Source of the DNA: Morinoia aosen
Taxonomy: Eukaryota; Arthropoda; Malacostraca; Amphipoda; Talitridae
Assembly: GCA_030386875.1 (NCBI GenBank)
Contig: CM059559.1
Span: forward strand, 3,469,177-3,533,176
Length of the DNA stretch: 64,000 bases
Reading direction: 5' to 3'
The notes beneath the pieces were generated by a model, which ran no database searches, was not told the DNA's origin, and worked only from the letters and a program-made list of their open reading frames with translations. This document shows positions 21,223 to 32,455 of the stretch, piece after piece. Positions within the stretch are counted from its first letter, which is position 1; the number at the start of each line of letters is the position of its first letter. Made by a program: the position numbers and the translations under genes.

Positions 21223-22790
21223 TAAATTTGTGTGCGGATAAATTCTTATCTTTGACGTTAGTGTTAACGCCTACCGTTCTTTCTAACTGCATCTGCTCCA
21301 CATGTACACCGATATATCCCACGTACAACTACACAACCACTCCAGAGACTAGCACGGATCCTCGTGGACGCAGGAGGAAAAATATACAAGAGACCCACAT
21401 CGATCTTGCGGTCATAACCCTGGCGAGGAACACAACTGCAGATGTGTCCCGATCTTTCCATGATTCGTGGTGATGGTGTCCGCGGCATCGGTGATCCGCG
21501 ATGGATCAAGAGATGATCCACGAGTTTGTCTCCATAGACGGGCCTGATCCAAGGTGATCTAGGGCCTGTAAAGAGCTAGATCATCGTCAGGGTGACCGAT
21601 ACGACCTATAACTGGTCATTGACTTGGACATATTGGCGTTGCTCGTGCACCGCAGGGAGCATCTAGCGGGAAGCATGAGGTTTATAAGAATGAAAGGAAG
21701 TCTTGAAGAAAGCGATTGAAAGACTTGCATGACCAATTTCAGGTGATTTTCTGCCGCAAACAATGCAAAGAAATGTTAAAGGATAGCAAGCGTATATCAC
21801 ATGTTGCATCTTGCGCATCGAGTCTGAATTGCAAGATCCTTGGAAATGAGTTTATGTGCTGTGTGGGGAGAAGTTTGCTTGCCGTCTATGGTTCTGAAAC
21901 TCACGTGTGAAAGTTTCTGCATATGATTTACGCTGGTCATATCTATGCCAAAATGAAGTTTTTGTTTTCAATACCAATAGTCTTCTTGGAGAATTGCGTG
22001 CTGAAATCGCTTCTGTCATTTTATTCGTTTGTTTTCTACGAAATGTATGGGAGCCAATAATTAAAGAAATTAATGAAATAAATGAGTTTATCGCGTGTTG
22101 CGTTTATGCGGAGATATATCCTCAAATAAGTTTTCTAATACTACTTCAATCGTGAATGCAGTCTTGTTGCAATCGTAAATGAAATCTTTCAGCAATATTT
22201 TATCCAAATTTCTTTCACCTCAGCGAAGCAAATCCGGCAACGTTTGATCTGACCTCTTTTTTTGCGCCCCACGGCAAATATAGCCGACCTATACTCGTGG
22301 AAACTCGATGAGAAATAGATTAGCACTAATTTTCAACTTCTCCTAGAATTTAGTTACGCTCATCACTCTTTCAGTCGCTATTACTAATATCGTCTCACAC
22401 TGGCCTCTCAAATAACATTTCCGGTCGGTTTAAAGGACGATGTCTTTGCACGATGCTACAATTCCTCCACAGGAAAGGTTCGAACCTCACGCAACTTATT
22501 CCCAGAACTAGAAGCATATTTTGTGAGAGATTCTCGATGCCCCACTCCGGCGGAAGTAGGAAAATCCTTCACAGATGCAAAAGATTGCGGCGGGATCGGC
22601 GAGAGGACGTGTAAAACCAATAGAGGATGCGTGTGGCATTAACAACATCAGCGCTCGTATCGCGTTACCCGCATTAGCCTCTTACGGACGATCGTAATCC
22701 GTCTTACAGCACTCGCCTTGTGATCCTGTTACTGGCGTGGTTTTGGCGGGGGTGGAGTGTATCTACACGCACCGTAATTGTCTGGGATGT
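21223..22790. other. Intron 2 segment, no gene recognised
   Basis: Between 21300 and 21680 the DNA is less AT-rich and contains many GATC words, including GGATCA-AGAGA-TGATCC (6-bp stem). No protein similarity is recognised in the frames that cross it. A T-arm-like word, GGTTCGAACCTC, at about 22481 has no tRNA around it. Confidence 0.5.
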
Positions 22791-22957
22791 AAGCGTCATA
22801 ATCTTAGCAGCGGAAGTATCTGTGATACAAGCTCCATAACTGTTAAAGCGCATAATTTTAGCAGCGGAAGTACCTGTGATACAAGCTCCATAATTGTTTA
22901 AGCGCATAATTTTAGCAGCGGAAGTATTTGTGATACAAGCTTCTTAATTGTTGAAGT
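22791..22957 (+). repeat. 54-bp tandem repeat, three copies
   Basis: Three tandem units contain TTAGCAGCGGAAGTA, a central inverted repeat (GTATC-TGT-GATAC in the first copy, GTACC and GTATT left arms in the second and third) and ACAAGCT. A SINE copy begins directly after the last unit. A solitary unit lies at 21163. Confidence 0.93.
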
Positions 22958-22961
22958 GGAA

Positions 22962-23349
22962 CCTCTAGCTACTTGGGATACAACTATTGTACATATCTAC
23001 GTATATTAGCGTTTCCAAGAGGAAATGCGAGATACCGAGCTTAAGGTTAGGTAGACCTTCCTTTTTTGAAAAAGAGCAAGTATTCTCTTTTTTGTTATGA
23101 ACCGTCTTTTTTTCTGTTCACTGCTGTCCTTTTTCAACTCCTTTGATTTTTTTTAATGTTATATCTTGTTTCAAAGGCTTCTTTCCTAACTTACTGTTTT
23201 TATGCGCAGTAGTTCTTGTATCGGAACACATCTTTTACATAAATTCCTCGTACCTTTAACTCCATCCTAAAAGGTGCCTTCTTTCTCATTCCCTAGGGAA
23301 CATCTTTGTTGTGGTTTTGGAAGCTTAAACTAACTCACAATCTAATCTT
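22962..23349 (+). mobile_element. TAATC-tailed SINE-like repeat, copy F (near full length, long form, diverged)
   Basis: The head is recognisable (GGGATACAACTATTGTAC, then GCGTTTCCAAGAGG), as are GGTTAGGTAGAC, TTCACTGCTGTCC, the long-form insert near 23205-23245, CTAAAAGGTGCCTTC and CTTAAACTAACTCACAATCTAATCT. One arm of the head hairpin is mutated. It directly abuts the 54-bp array. Confidence 0.85.
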
Positions 23350-23930
23350 AGGAGTTTTCTCTTCACTTGAAACCTTTTCGTCAGTGTAAAGGCTGCCTAA
23401 AATACAAAAAAATGTTGAGGTGACGTCTGTAAAATGAATATAAGAGTTATAGAAACAGAAACATAATTTACAGAAATATGGAATTAAAATTCATAGGAAA
23501 ATGAAGAACCGATCATTATTCCCAGTTTAAAGTAAATAACATTCCATTACCTTCTTATCCCGATTGAAATCGCTCGTTGAAATAAAATTAAAAGAAAACC
23601 GTGCTAATTTCTTATTTATGCGAGCTGTTTAATTATATAAGAGTCATAACATTTCTGCAAGTATTATTGATTGTACAGGTGTCTAAAAGCCAAAATAGTA
23701 ATAACATTTTTTCACCTTGCAACGCGCTGAACGCATACACAAAACGGATCACCACGCCTGGCTACGTAGATGCTAAAATGCGAGACTATGCCTTTAAAAT
23801 AAAAAATAGTCAGTTCCGTTGATTTAAGTTACACTCGGTAAAACCAAGGCGCAACTGCGGAACATCAGGGAGGCGGTTTGTCCCTCGAGTGAGGACGTGC
23901 GTGTAGCTGGTTGTCCTCTGCACCCACAGT
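23350..23930. other. Intron 2 segment, nothing recognised
   Basis: AT-rich, short unrelated frames only. Confidence 0.6.
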
Positions 23931-24640
23931 AAAATCATGGCATCCTCCGAACATTCATGGCATGGTAAAATCATGGCATCCTCCGCTCCGAACATTCATG
24001 GCATGGTAAAATCATGGCATCCTCCGTACATTCATGGCATGGTAAAATCATGGCATCCTCCGAACATTCATGGCATGGTAAAATCATGGCATCCTCCGTA
24101 CATTCATGGCATGGTAAAATCATGGCATCCTCCGCACATTCATGGCATGGTAAAATCATGGCATCCTCCGTACATTCATGGCATGGTAAAATCATGGCAT
24201 CCTCCGCACATTCATGGCATGGTAAAATCATGGCATCCTCCGTACATTCATGGCATGGTAAAATCATGGCATCTTCCGTACATTCATGGCATGGTAAAAT
24301 CATGGCATCTTCCGTACATTCATGGCATGGTAAAATCATGGCATCCTCCGTACATTCATGGCATGGTAAAATCATGGCATCCTCCGAACATTCATGGCAT
24401 GGTAAAATCATGGCATCCTCCGTACATTCATGGCATGGTAAAATCATGGCATCTTCCGTACATTCATGGCATGGTAAAACCATGGCATCCTCCGTACATT
24501 CATGGCATGGTAAAATCATGGCATCCGAACATTCATGGCATGGTAAAGTCATGGCATCCTCCGCACATTCATGGCATGGTAAAATCATGGCATCCTCTGG
24601 GATTCTTTCTGGGATGTTTTCTGGGATTCTGTGCAAGGAA
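23931..24640. repeat. 36-bp minisatellite, about 18 copies, plus a 12-bp derivative
   Basis: The unit is CATGGCATGGTAAAATCATG followed by GCATCCTCCGTACATT. Variation is mainly T, A or C before ACATT and C or T in CATCCTCC. One unit has 6 extra bases (near 23982-23990) and one lacks 3 (near 24526), so all indels are multiples of three. Because 36 is a multiple of 3, two plus frames (12-residue units like IHGMVKSWHPPY) and one minus frame (units like DAMILPCHECTE) are open through the array. At its right end, 24598-24640 has three 12-bp words of the type TCTGGGATTCTT. Confidence 0.95.
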
Positions 24641-25833
24641 TTCATTGCGCTGTTTTTGACTTTCGAAACCATTATTGCCGAAATTGACGTTTTGAGGTGA
24701 TGCTTTGTAAAATCCACCGAATGTAAATACAGTTTATTACTTGGCTTTTGAGACTGGCATAATGATACGATCACTCCCTTGAATTCTAAGCATTTTTTAC
24801 TTTCATATCCGAGAAACCTGCGTGAAGACTCTTAAGTGTCAGATTTTTATGCTCATTCGTTGACTGAGATTATATGCCACACATTCTCCTGCAATGCATT
24901 TAGTGAGCTTCGGAAAGTTATATTTTCAAGTAAGGGAAAAAATCGTCATTTCAGCGACGTAACACATCTCGTATAGACCTCCGTACAGACATCTGTCTCC
25001 ACAAGATTAAGTGCACTGAAGGCTTTTTTTAAAGAAAACATAACATTTCAGACACAAAAACACTTCTGGTGAATAACGTTAAATGATACCGTTTTGATAA
25101 ATAACGCTGTACATACGGTCATTTTAAAGCAAGGCCCGACGTAACCGGTGCAAATGAAGGAAGCTTCCCTCTCACGCCTGCTCACATGCGGCACTGGAGG
25201 CAGGCAGTGCTTGTCACTCATGCTTGTGAGTGTTGACCACCACTCACTCAACACCACTGCATCAATTACCCCAGCGTCTACAACATGAATGATCGTCTCA
25301 TCGTGTGCGTGAAGACGTGCGGTTTGATTATGCTATGACCCTCTATTTTGGACCTAATCTATAGCGTCTGCTACGCAGCCTCACCATTTCTGAGAAGTAT
25401 GTGATTGGTTTCGTTTTAAAAACTGAGCTGTGCTTAGTTAAGTACTTGGTCATTAATGAACGCTAGATTTAATCTTCAAAGAAAATGCGCGTTTTGATCT
25501 GATTCTGGACAGGTGGCGCCCACGATTAAGAATTGTTTTACTAAGTCGTGAATGTTCATCTCTTGAAAATATTATAAGAAAATCATTTAGCCAACGCATC
25601 CCAAAAGTGGGTGAAGATTTGGTTTTTCTGTTTGAAAGAATTTCTGGGTCGGAAACAAGATCGCACGATTCGTGAATGCGATATGAATACGTGCAGAGCA
25701 GTGTACTAAATGGGGAGAGGATTGTCCTTCCATTGAATGTACGGTATTCAACGTTCTTCAACAGCTGAAGAATTAAGAACAGTGGGGTATTATCGAAAAT
25801 ATGCTCATAGCATTTGACTTTTTATGGCTCTGT
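24641..25833. other. Intron 2 segment, nothing recognised
   Basis: AT-rich, no supported gene. The minus-strand open frame that enters from the minisatellite reaches about 24774 but has no recognisable domain in its unique part. Confidence 0.6.
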
Positions 25834-26105
25834 TCCCTCTGGAGATGCAACTATTGTATCTGTGGCAATTAGCGCTTCCTGGGAGAAAATATTGAGGTCC
25901 TTCGCTGTATTGAAATAGAAACGTATTTTGTTTGTTTATGTAACAGACTATCCTTTTCATTCACAGCTGTCCTCTTTTTGCCCTTATTGTTTCATCTTCA
26001 ACTTTTATTGCTTTTCTTAAACTTCTGTCAATCTTTCTGTTTGCATGCGCAAGGTGTCGCAGCACCTCTATAGTGCATAAATTCTACGTTCTTACTTAAT
26101 ACTAA
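25834..26105 (+). mobile_element. TAATC-tailed SINE-like repeat, copy G (3' end interrupted by copy H)
   Basis: The head hairpin is GATGCAACTATTGTATC, where an A-U pair became G-U. The body shows the long form (GCGCAAGGTGTCGCAGCACC near 26047). It breaks off after TTAATACTAA, the point equivalent to CATACTAAATGG, where copy H begins. I do not see a clear continuation of copy G after copy H, so the insertion may have been accompanied by loss of its last 100 bp. Confidence 0.82.
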
Positions 26106-26470
26106 CCCCTCAGGGGGACACAACTATTGTGTCTATGGAAATAAGCACTCCCAGGAGAAAAGTGTGAGGGCCCGAGCTGAGAGTTAGGTAGGCCTTCTTT
26201 TGTTGATATAAAATGTTTTTTGTTATGTTAAGGACCACCTTTCTTCGGTTCGCTACTGTCCTGTTTTTCAGCACCTCTGACTTTCTTCTTCACCTTTTAT
26301 CTTATTTCATGAACTTCTTTCCCATCTTACTGTTTCTATGCCCTTTCTGCATAGATTCCTCATTTTCTTTTCTCCATACTAAATGGTGCCTTCCTCCTTC
26401 CACTCTTCGATACGCTCTATTTTTGTAGCGGTTAGGGAGGCTTAAACTAACTTATAATCTAATCTAATCT
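26106..26470 (+). mobile_element. TAATC-tailed SINE-like repeat, copy H (full length, short form)
   Basis: The head is CCCCTCAGGGG plus the hairpin GACACAACTATTGTGTC. Compared with the usual GATACAA/TTGTATC, both bases of one pair changed, so pairing is kept. The body is short form (ATGCCCTTTCTGCATAGATT), and the tail is TAATCTAATCTAATCT. It is inserted in copy G. No convincing target-site duplication was found. Confidence 0.9.
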
Positions 26471-28484
26471 TCCCTCTCTTCTTATTTCACTCAAGTCTCT
26501 TCAAGATCCTTACTCTTTTCTTGTCTGTTCCAATAAGCTCTGATTATCCGAAGTTGGATTTTTGCTGTCTTCCCATATTTAGTGCATAATAAATTCCAAA
26601 ATAAGTACCTTTGAGATGATAGTGATAACTTGGATAAAACTACACGTCAACTTTGAGCATGAATAATTTATTTACTTCTGTAGATAAAATTGAGAGAACG
26701 TGAGTATTCCGTGAATTTATGATGATTTTTGTGCATTTTTCTTCAAGCTAAAGGAAACTTCGTTCAAAGATAGATGCAGAATTTGAGATTGAAGCAAATG
26801 CTGAGTGTATTCCCTGAGAATAACTCGCGTGAAGTTCTGCTGAAGCTCGGAAACTCAAGCCAGATGTGGGAGTACTCGCGGCCAAAGCCGGGCGTGACGC
26901 CGGCACAACACTCCACAACTGACGAGTGTTGCTTTACTAGCGCTCTGTATATTTTGACGGGAGCTCAGTTGCCTCAGTATCAAGGTGCTAAGTTCCTACT
27001 TACACAGAAACTCTGAATTAATCCCGCCCTCTCAAGGATCCTTAAGTAGTTGTCGAGTTGTTCGACTGGCGCCATGCGCTCGCCAACTCGAAATTCAATA
27101 CTCTGTGTCTCCCATTACTATCTGAATTCAATTTGAATCATATCGGAGCACTTACTATCTATAATATCACAGCAGTTTATTATCGGAATGCGAAGTGTAT
27201 ACGGAGGTGTTATTATCACAAGTGTCAACAGATTGCCTTCGCCACTCTCATTACAGTTTGTTGCTGGTAGCTCCACCTTTATCAGCAACATTATAGGGTG
27301 TTGGAGATTCGATGTATTCCAGCTACTATTTACATTCAAATATTACGTTAGCAAAGGCAGGGAGTACGTAATCAGAGGCTTTGTGTGTTCTAGATACCTT
27401 TAGCATAGAAATGTTAAGCTATATATTTGCATTGAAATGTTAAGCTATATATATTTGCATTAAGCCATTTAACGTCCGCATTTTGTATTCATGTTATTAT
27501 TATCGTCACAACCACCATCATTAAACTTACACCGGCATCATGTAGACATCGACTTCACAGCGAGGAAGTGACTGCCATTCGACAATGACCTCTGAAGAAC
27601 ACATTAAGGCACAAATTTCCCAAGGTATAAAATATATTAGAACTGTTTGTGGGAGTGGATTTTGAAATCCGCTTTGGCGACAAAGGGTTAAGTTAGCATT
27701 CATTGAGTAAATGAAGATACATTTGATGTTATATCTGACTGTGTCTAAGCCACTTTGCTTTATCGGGGCAACGACTGCGAGGAAGTTCGTAAGAAAGTAA
27801 TTCCAGCTAATAGCTTGCTGAAGTAAATTACGTCATTGACTTCATGCAGCATTTATCCTTCACTCTCCTTAGGCCAAGCTTTCTCTTGATTCTTTCAAAA
27901 AAACATGTCATGTGTGATATGGATAACAACTTTCTGAAATCATATACATACCTCTCGATATTCACTGCACGTGTTTCATTTCCAAAACTATTTTATTATT
28001 TCTTCATCAGAATGCAGCATATAACAGCTCGCGTGAAAATCAAACCAAATTGATCGCGTTTCTTCGTTCGTGTTACCATTTAGTTTTCATGCACCGTTTT
28101 TTCTCATTGGAGACCAGAAGAATCCACTATCTTTCACTATTCGATTCGGTATTTTTTCAACCTCGTCCTTTTATAAAAAATAATTTGTAGTTAATGTTTT
28201 CCCAAATTTCCAAATAATAGAGAACATGCTGGAGAATTTTCGTTCACAGCTGGTGTCAATCGTAAAATGAACACTTATGCTTAGCACTTCAATAGAAAAA
28301 AGGTGTGAAGACTTAATAAACATGCTTAGTCTGAGAACACAAGTTTTTCAGTACAGATTCTCAGTTGGATAAAACCAAGTTCAAACTGGAGTGTGTGTCG
28401 AAACTGCTTGACTTCGTCTTCGCTTGTGCCAACATTAGGTAGCACCGGAATTTTTTTTCCTTTTCAATACTGAACGAACCGGTC
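26471..28484. other. Intron 2 segment, nothing recognised
   Basis: AT-rich. It includes a 26/28-bp tandem duplication at 27408-27461 (GAAATGTTAAGCTATATATT then TGCATT). No supported gene. Confidence 0.6.
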
Positions 28485-28681
28485 ATGGAATACACTCGCT
28501 CAGCCTACGTTAATCCTCTTTCGCATACTTCAGTTCGATACGATAACTATTTCAACTACGGAGGCATATCCAGTGTTAGACCTAACGATAAATACAAGCC
28601 AGTGGACTTGAACGAGATAGCTGTGATCAACGTCCGTGCTGTCATGGACGGAGTTGACACTCGATCTATTTCTGTGACCCA
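28485..28681 (+). CDS. Unrecognised short ORF with coding-like composition, possible nested exon
   Basis: I do not recognise this protein. The frame opens with ATG in GGTCATGG and runs 66 codons to TGA at 28683. The residues are evenly mixed, rich in Tyr, Asn, Asp and Val (for example SVRYDNYFNYGG and NDKYKPVDLNEIAVINVR), and codon choice looks balanced, unlike the low-complexity frames around it. A donor-like CCCA|GTGAGC overlaps the stop, and an acceptor-like TTTTCTATTAACGCAG lies at about 28719-28734. A first coding exon of a nested gene is therefore conceivable. No signal peptide or membrane segment is seen. It may equally be chance; an overlapping minus-strand frame is also open. Confidence 0.18.
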
Positions 28682-28685
28682 GTGA

Positions 28686-31597
28686 GCGGTGGCGAACAAA
28701 GTGTCCTGCTGCTAACGACTTTTCTATTAACGCAGCTCCAGTACCGGCCTCTCGAGCGTAAGTAATGCGGCCTGCCAACGCTTGCTGTAGCCATGAAGTG
28801 CTTGAAAGTCTCCCTTTTTGGTGTTGCCGATCGTGAACTTCGTTGGGTCTTCAACGGTGTAATTAATAGAATGTACTGTTTGTCCTGCTTTAAGAAATGC
28901 ATTTTTCATAGAAATACCTGAATATTTTAGTGATAAATTGCTCGCAAATTTCCTAGTAGTTTTTTAACGAGTAAAATTTGTCAAACTTGTATTGCATTTA
29001 TCTGGAAAACGTTTCCACAATTAAAGATATGAAACTTAGAAATTAATTCACTGAAAGAAAGCATGATTTCCGGAAAACTAGCTAAATAGCTAAATATTGG
29101 CGAATCGTTATCCCTTCTTTCATACTAATCTTCATAATCTCGTACTAAGCTCCTTCCCACAAAATGATCATTTGATCATTATGATCGAATTATCAAGCCT
29201 TAAATTTATTAACTTCATTTCGAGGCTCCTATCTCGATCACCATCCCCAAAATCCGCACCCAGTTTATGAGACGAGTTAGCCTGGGTCGCAAGTCACATG
29301 TTTCCCTCTATTCATGGCAACTGGAAGGGAAACTCGCGCGGCACAAACGCTAGTCTCCATAACAGCAGTTAGGATTTTCATATTTTGCGAGTGACGAGCG
29401 GTACACTCCCCTTGTCAGTGCGTGTCTATGGCCGGCAACTCGCATCAATGAGTGAAGTCGAGAGTGTGATGCGAGATGGCAGTGATACCGTCATGACACA
29501 CTCCCTTATGTGACAGTAATGATGGTCACTTTGACGTCCCTGCAGTTGTTAGAGCGATCTAAGCTTTCATACACCGTTGTTCAGCTCCGTGTGTCTGTGT
29601 GTGTATAGATTTAGCGTGTTGTATTGGGATGTTTCTTTTCACGCCGCAGCAGTGTAAGTTTTCAAAAAGTTCGATTTTTAAAGCAATCGGGTGCTTTCAC
29701 TGAGCGATTACTGACGCGTCATAGTAGAATCGAGGTATTAATAGTCGGCCTTTTTACTATCTGGAATACCATAACAAATTGAATAGAAACTACACTATCG
29801 TCAACAAATCACGTAAATAATCACGTGTTACCGTTACCAAAATGCCTTCTCTGTTGCCATGATACGCCTCCGATCGCCGTGATGCCGTTATATTAAAAGC
29901 AAAATATTAATAATTTCGTCAGTATCTTTCTGTCAGTGTGTGGGTATCTTTTTTCTTGTTCATAAATCTGCGCAGTAAACTGTAAGCCTTGAATCTGTTC
30001 AACTCTCGGACCTAGGCATGGCTTGCTGATCAACACTCCTTTCCATGTTCCTCTGCCTCGAACACTACCATCTTGCCTATATTTGCCGAACTTTTCTTTG
30101 CGACTAAGCTGTCCTTCCATTAAAATTTAGCCAGATGATCTTGCACGGTTGTCGCCACGGCTGCCACGCTATCGCTGCGCTCGCCCCGCCGCCGTGAGAA
30201 GATCGGCAACCTGACCTGAGCGATGCGTTTCACTAGCTTACCTTTTTTGCTGCCTTATTATTCTCACAATGAAGCGCTTCCATCGTCAAGTAGTCTATCT
30301 AGTTGCCTTCTCTTGCGATATCGTACATTCAAAGCCTTAGTTACCTTGTTTTACGCTTCTGATTTAAGGTATGCAATAGCTTTTGAAGTCGCACTTTTTT
30401 GCCCGCTGCTTATGTGGGAGAAATATTTTGTGTGTGCTGCCAAGGATGACACGTCAAAATAATGCCGAGTAAATAAGAACAATTTCCTGGTCTTGTAACG
30501 AACCAAAAAGACGAATTAAGGAGGTAGGGTAAGCTTCAGTAATCCTATCGGTATTTACTGTCATAGCTTTCACAGCATCTCATTTACGGACGTTAAGAAA
30601 TAACAGTTTTCTGCTCAGTTTGTTCATTCTTAGCTCGGAAATCTGGCTCGGAAGTTGTTCTTCTCATGAGATTACCAAATAATAGAAGTCTTCAGCACGC
30701 GCTGTCAACAAACAAGTCTCTTAGAGTCCTGTATTGAAGTTCAGCGAAGCTCATAAGGGTTTGCCCAGTTTGAAGTCACCCTTGAATTAGCTTCCAATTA
30801 TGCCTAACCTGTAATCCTGCCCAACCCCGCTCTGGTTAACCGTCCGCAAAACCCAATCCGGCCAATCTCCAGATGATCCGTGTCGACCGGTTCCAACAGC
30901 GAGCGCGTCAGCTGTGTGTGTATGTGTACGCTTCGCCGGGCAACACAAGAAAATTAACGAGACGCTTTCATCTCAACTAACTTTACTTAAAGCCACGAAT
31001 TTTATATTGTCTACCCCGCTTTGGGATAATAGTTTCCCTAAATCTGTAGATTATCTTAACGGTGGTCTAGTCTCTGGCTTAAGAACGTCAGATTTTAACA
31101 GACGCGACTTGCCCGATGTTACAACAATGCTGAAGTAATTGAGAAATTTCTTTTGCCGTAATTCAGACAAGAATTTTAAATCTTCGCTACCCGAGAGAAC
31201 ATAACAGCAATTTCAAAAGGAGGTATTTTTTTGCCGGGCAAATAATTTGGTGAATAATTCTGTGTTCTGTTTGGAATTTCGAGCAAAAAGATCTTTTTGT
31301 TGCGGTTCCCACACCGCGACCGCCGCGTGTGAAGGCGACGGCCATTACGCTTAAGTCATCAATCGTCATTATGGAAGCTGGATTGGATTAGGCAACTGGA
31401 ACGAGCTCCTGGGACTCGATAATATTATAATGTGTGCCAGAAAATTTTAAGATCAATCCTCTACGTCGACTCGTATTTTAATCCAATTTTTTGACGTCGA
31501 CGAGTTCATTTAAGAGTAACTTGATAATGTGAACTACGTGGCTCAATGGAGTCTGGTCAATTAATTTATCTTGCCTGAATCTGAATCTTAGGAATCG
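28686..31597. other. Intron 2 segment, no gene recognised
   Basis: AT-rich with less AT-rich patches at about 29220-29560 and 30120-30230 that have mixed, non-repetitive sequence. No domain is recognised in any frame. Confidence 0.55.
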
Positions 31598-31736
31598 GGT
31601 GTGGGAAATGGACCTTGTGCATAGATTCCCCGTTTCCTTAATTCTCACTAAATGGTGTATATGCCTTCCTCCTTCGTCTCTTGGAAACACCTTTGTTTTA
31701 GTGAAGAAGGCTTAAACTGGCTTATCTAATCTAATC
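31598..31736 (+). mobile_element. TAATC-tailed SINE-like repeat, copy I (3' end only)
   Basis: It matches the last part of the family: CTTGTGCATAGATTCCCCG, CACTAAATGG, CCTTCCTCCTTC, GGCTTAAACTGG and a CTAATCTAATC tail. The 5' two thirds are absent, as in a typical 5' truncation. Confidence 0.85.
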
Positions 31737-32455
31737 ATATTTATAATATAAAAATAATGTGGCTCCCCGTGTTTTTTTCCAAGTAGCAGGCAATGGAAAA
31801 TAGGAGATTCGTAATATACGGAATCTATATATTGGCCGTATCCCCACATTAGGAGAGCTACCTGCATTAAATGGTTCCAGTCACATTACGTGCTTAATTT
31901 CTGCGGCAACGTTAATCTATTTATCCTTGGAAACGTGTTTTATGTTGAGGACAAGAGCCTATTTTTATATTACCTTGCATTTTTTGTATACTGCGGCAAT
32001 AAAGCCGTAACCTCTGGAGCAGACAATTGCCGGACGCCGTCACCTGCCTGTGGCTTGTGTCCTGTGTACACATGCGCTGGTCACACCTCTCTCGACTCAC
32101 CCGTCAACTTCTGGTCAGTGCAGGAGTCTCTAAACCGCCTCGAAAAGAGTACCTTTCCCGAACTGTGTTCGTCACGGTGCTGGTCGTGTGAAAGATAAAT
32201 AAAACTTATCACATTCCAGCCGACGGAAGCCTCCGCACAATCTTGAGGGCGGCTGTTTTTTTTTTTTGTGGCGTTTTCTGAGCGTGGATAACTTCTTAAA
32301 CATTGTGGCTTGATAATGACACGATCGCAGTTCTTTAATGCTTCACACCTCTACCTCATCAGGCGTGTCACGTCTGACCTCACAATTGTCTTGGGTGACA
32401 TAGATCTCTGTACCATTGATACACCGTTGATACGGGGGACACTTGATACACTGTT
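31737..32455. other. Intron 2 segment, nothing recognised
   Basis: It contains a T12 run at about 32252 and three TTGATAC words at 32417-32450 just before copy J. No supported gene. Confidence 0.6.

Noticed and set aside
22470-22500. tRNA-like T-arm word GGTTCGAACCTC
   Set aside because: No A box, no acceptor stem and no cloverleaf can be drawn around it.
12750-24640. CRISPR-like arrays
   Set aside because: Units are head-to-tail with no unique spacers, and the gene structure is eukaryotic.
23937-24700. Plus-strand open frames of 228 and 240 codons (IHGMVKSWHPPY and SWHGKIMASSVH units)
   Set aside because: Translation of the 36-bp minisatellite. Substitutions are not biased to silent sites. 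The minus frame is kept only as a speculative finding.
26213-26428. Hydrophobic Phe/Leu-rich frames in many places (also 7534, 16484, 32578, 38500)
   Set aside because: They are translations of the pyrimidine-rich SINE body or of the intron 1 tract, recurring wherever those repeats occur.
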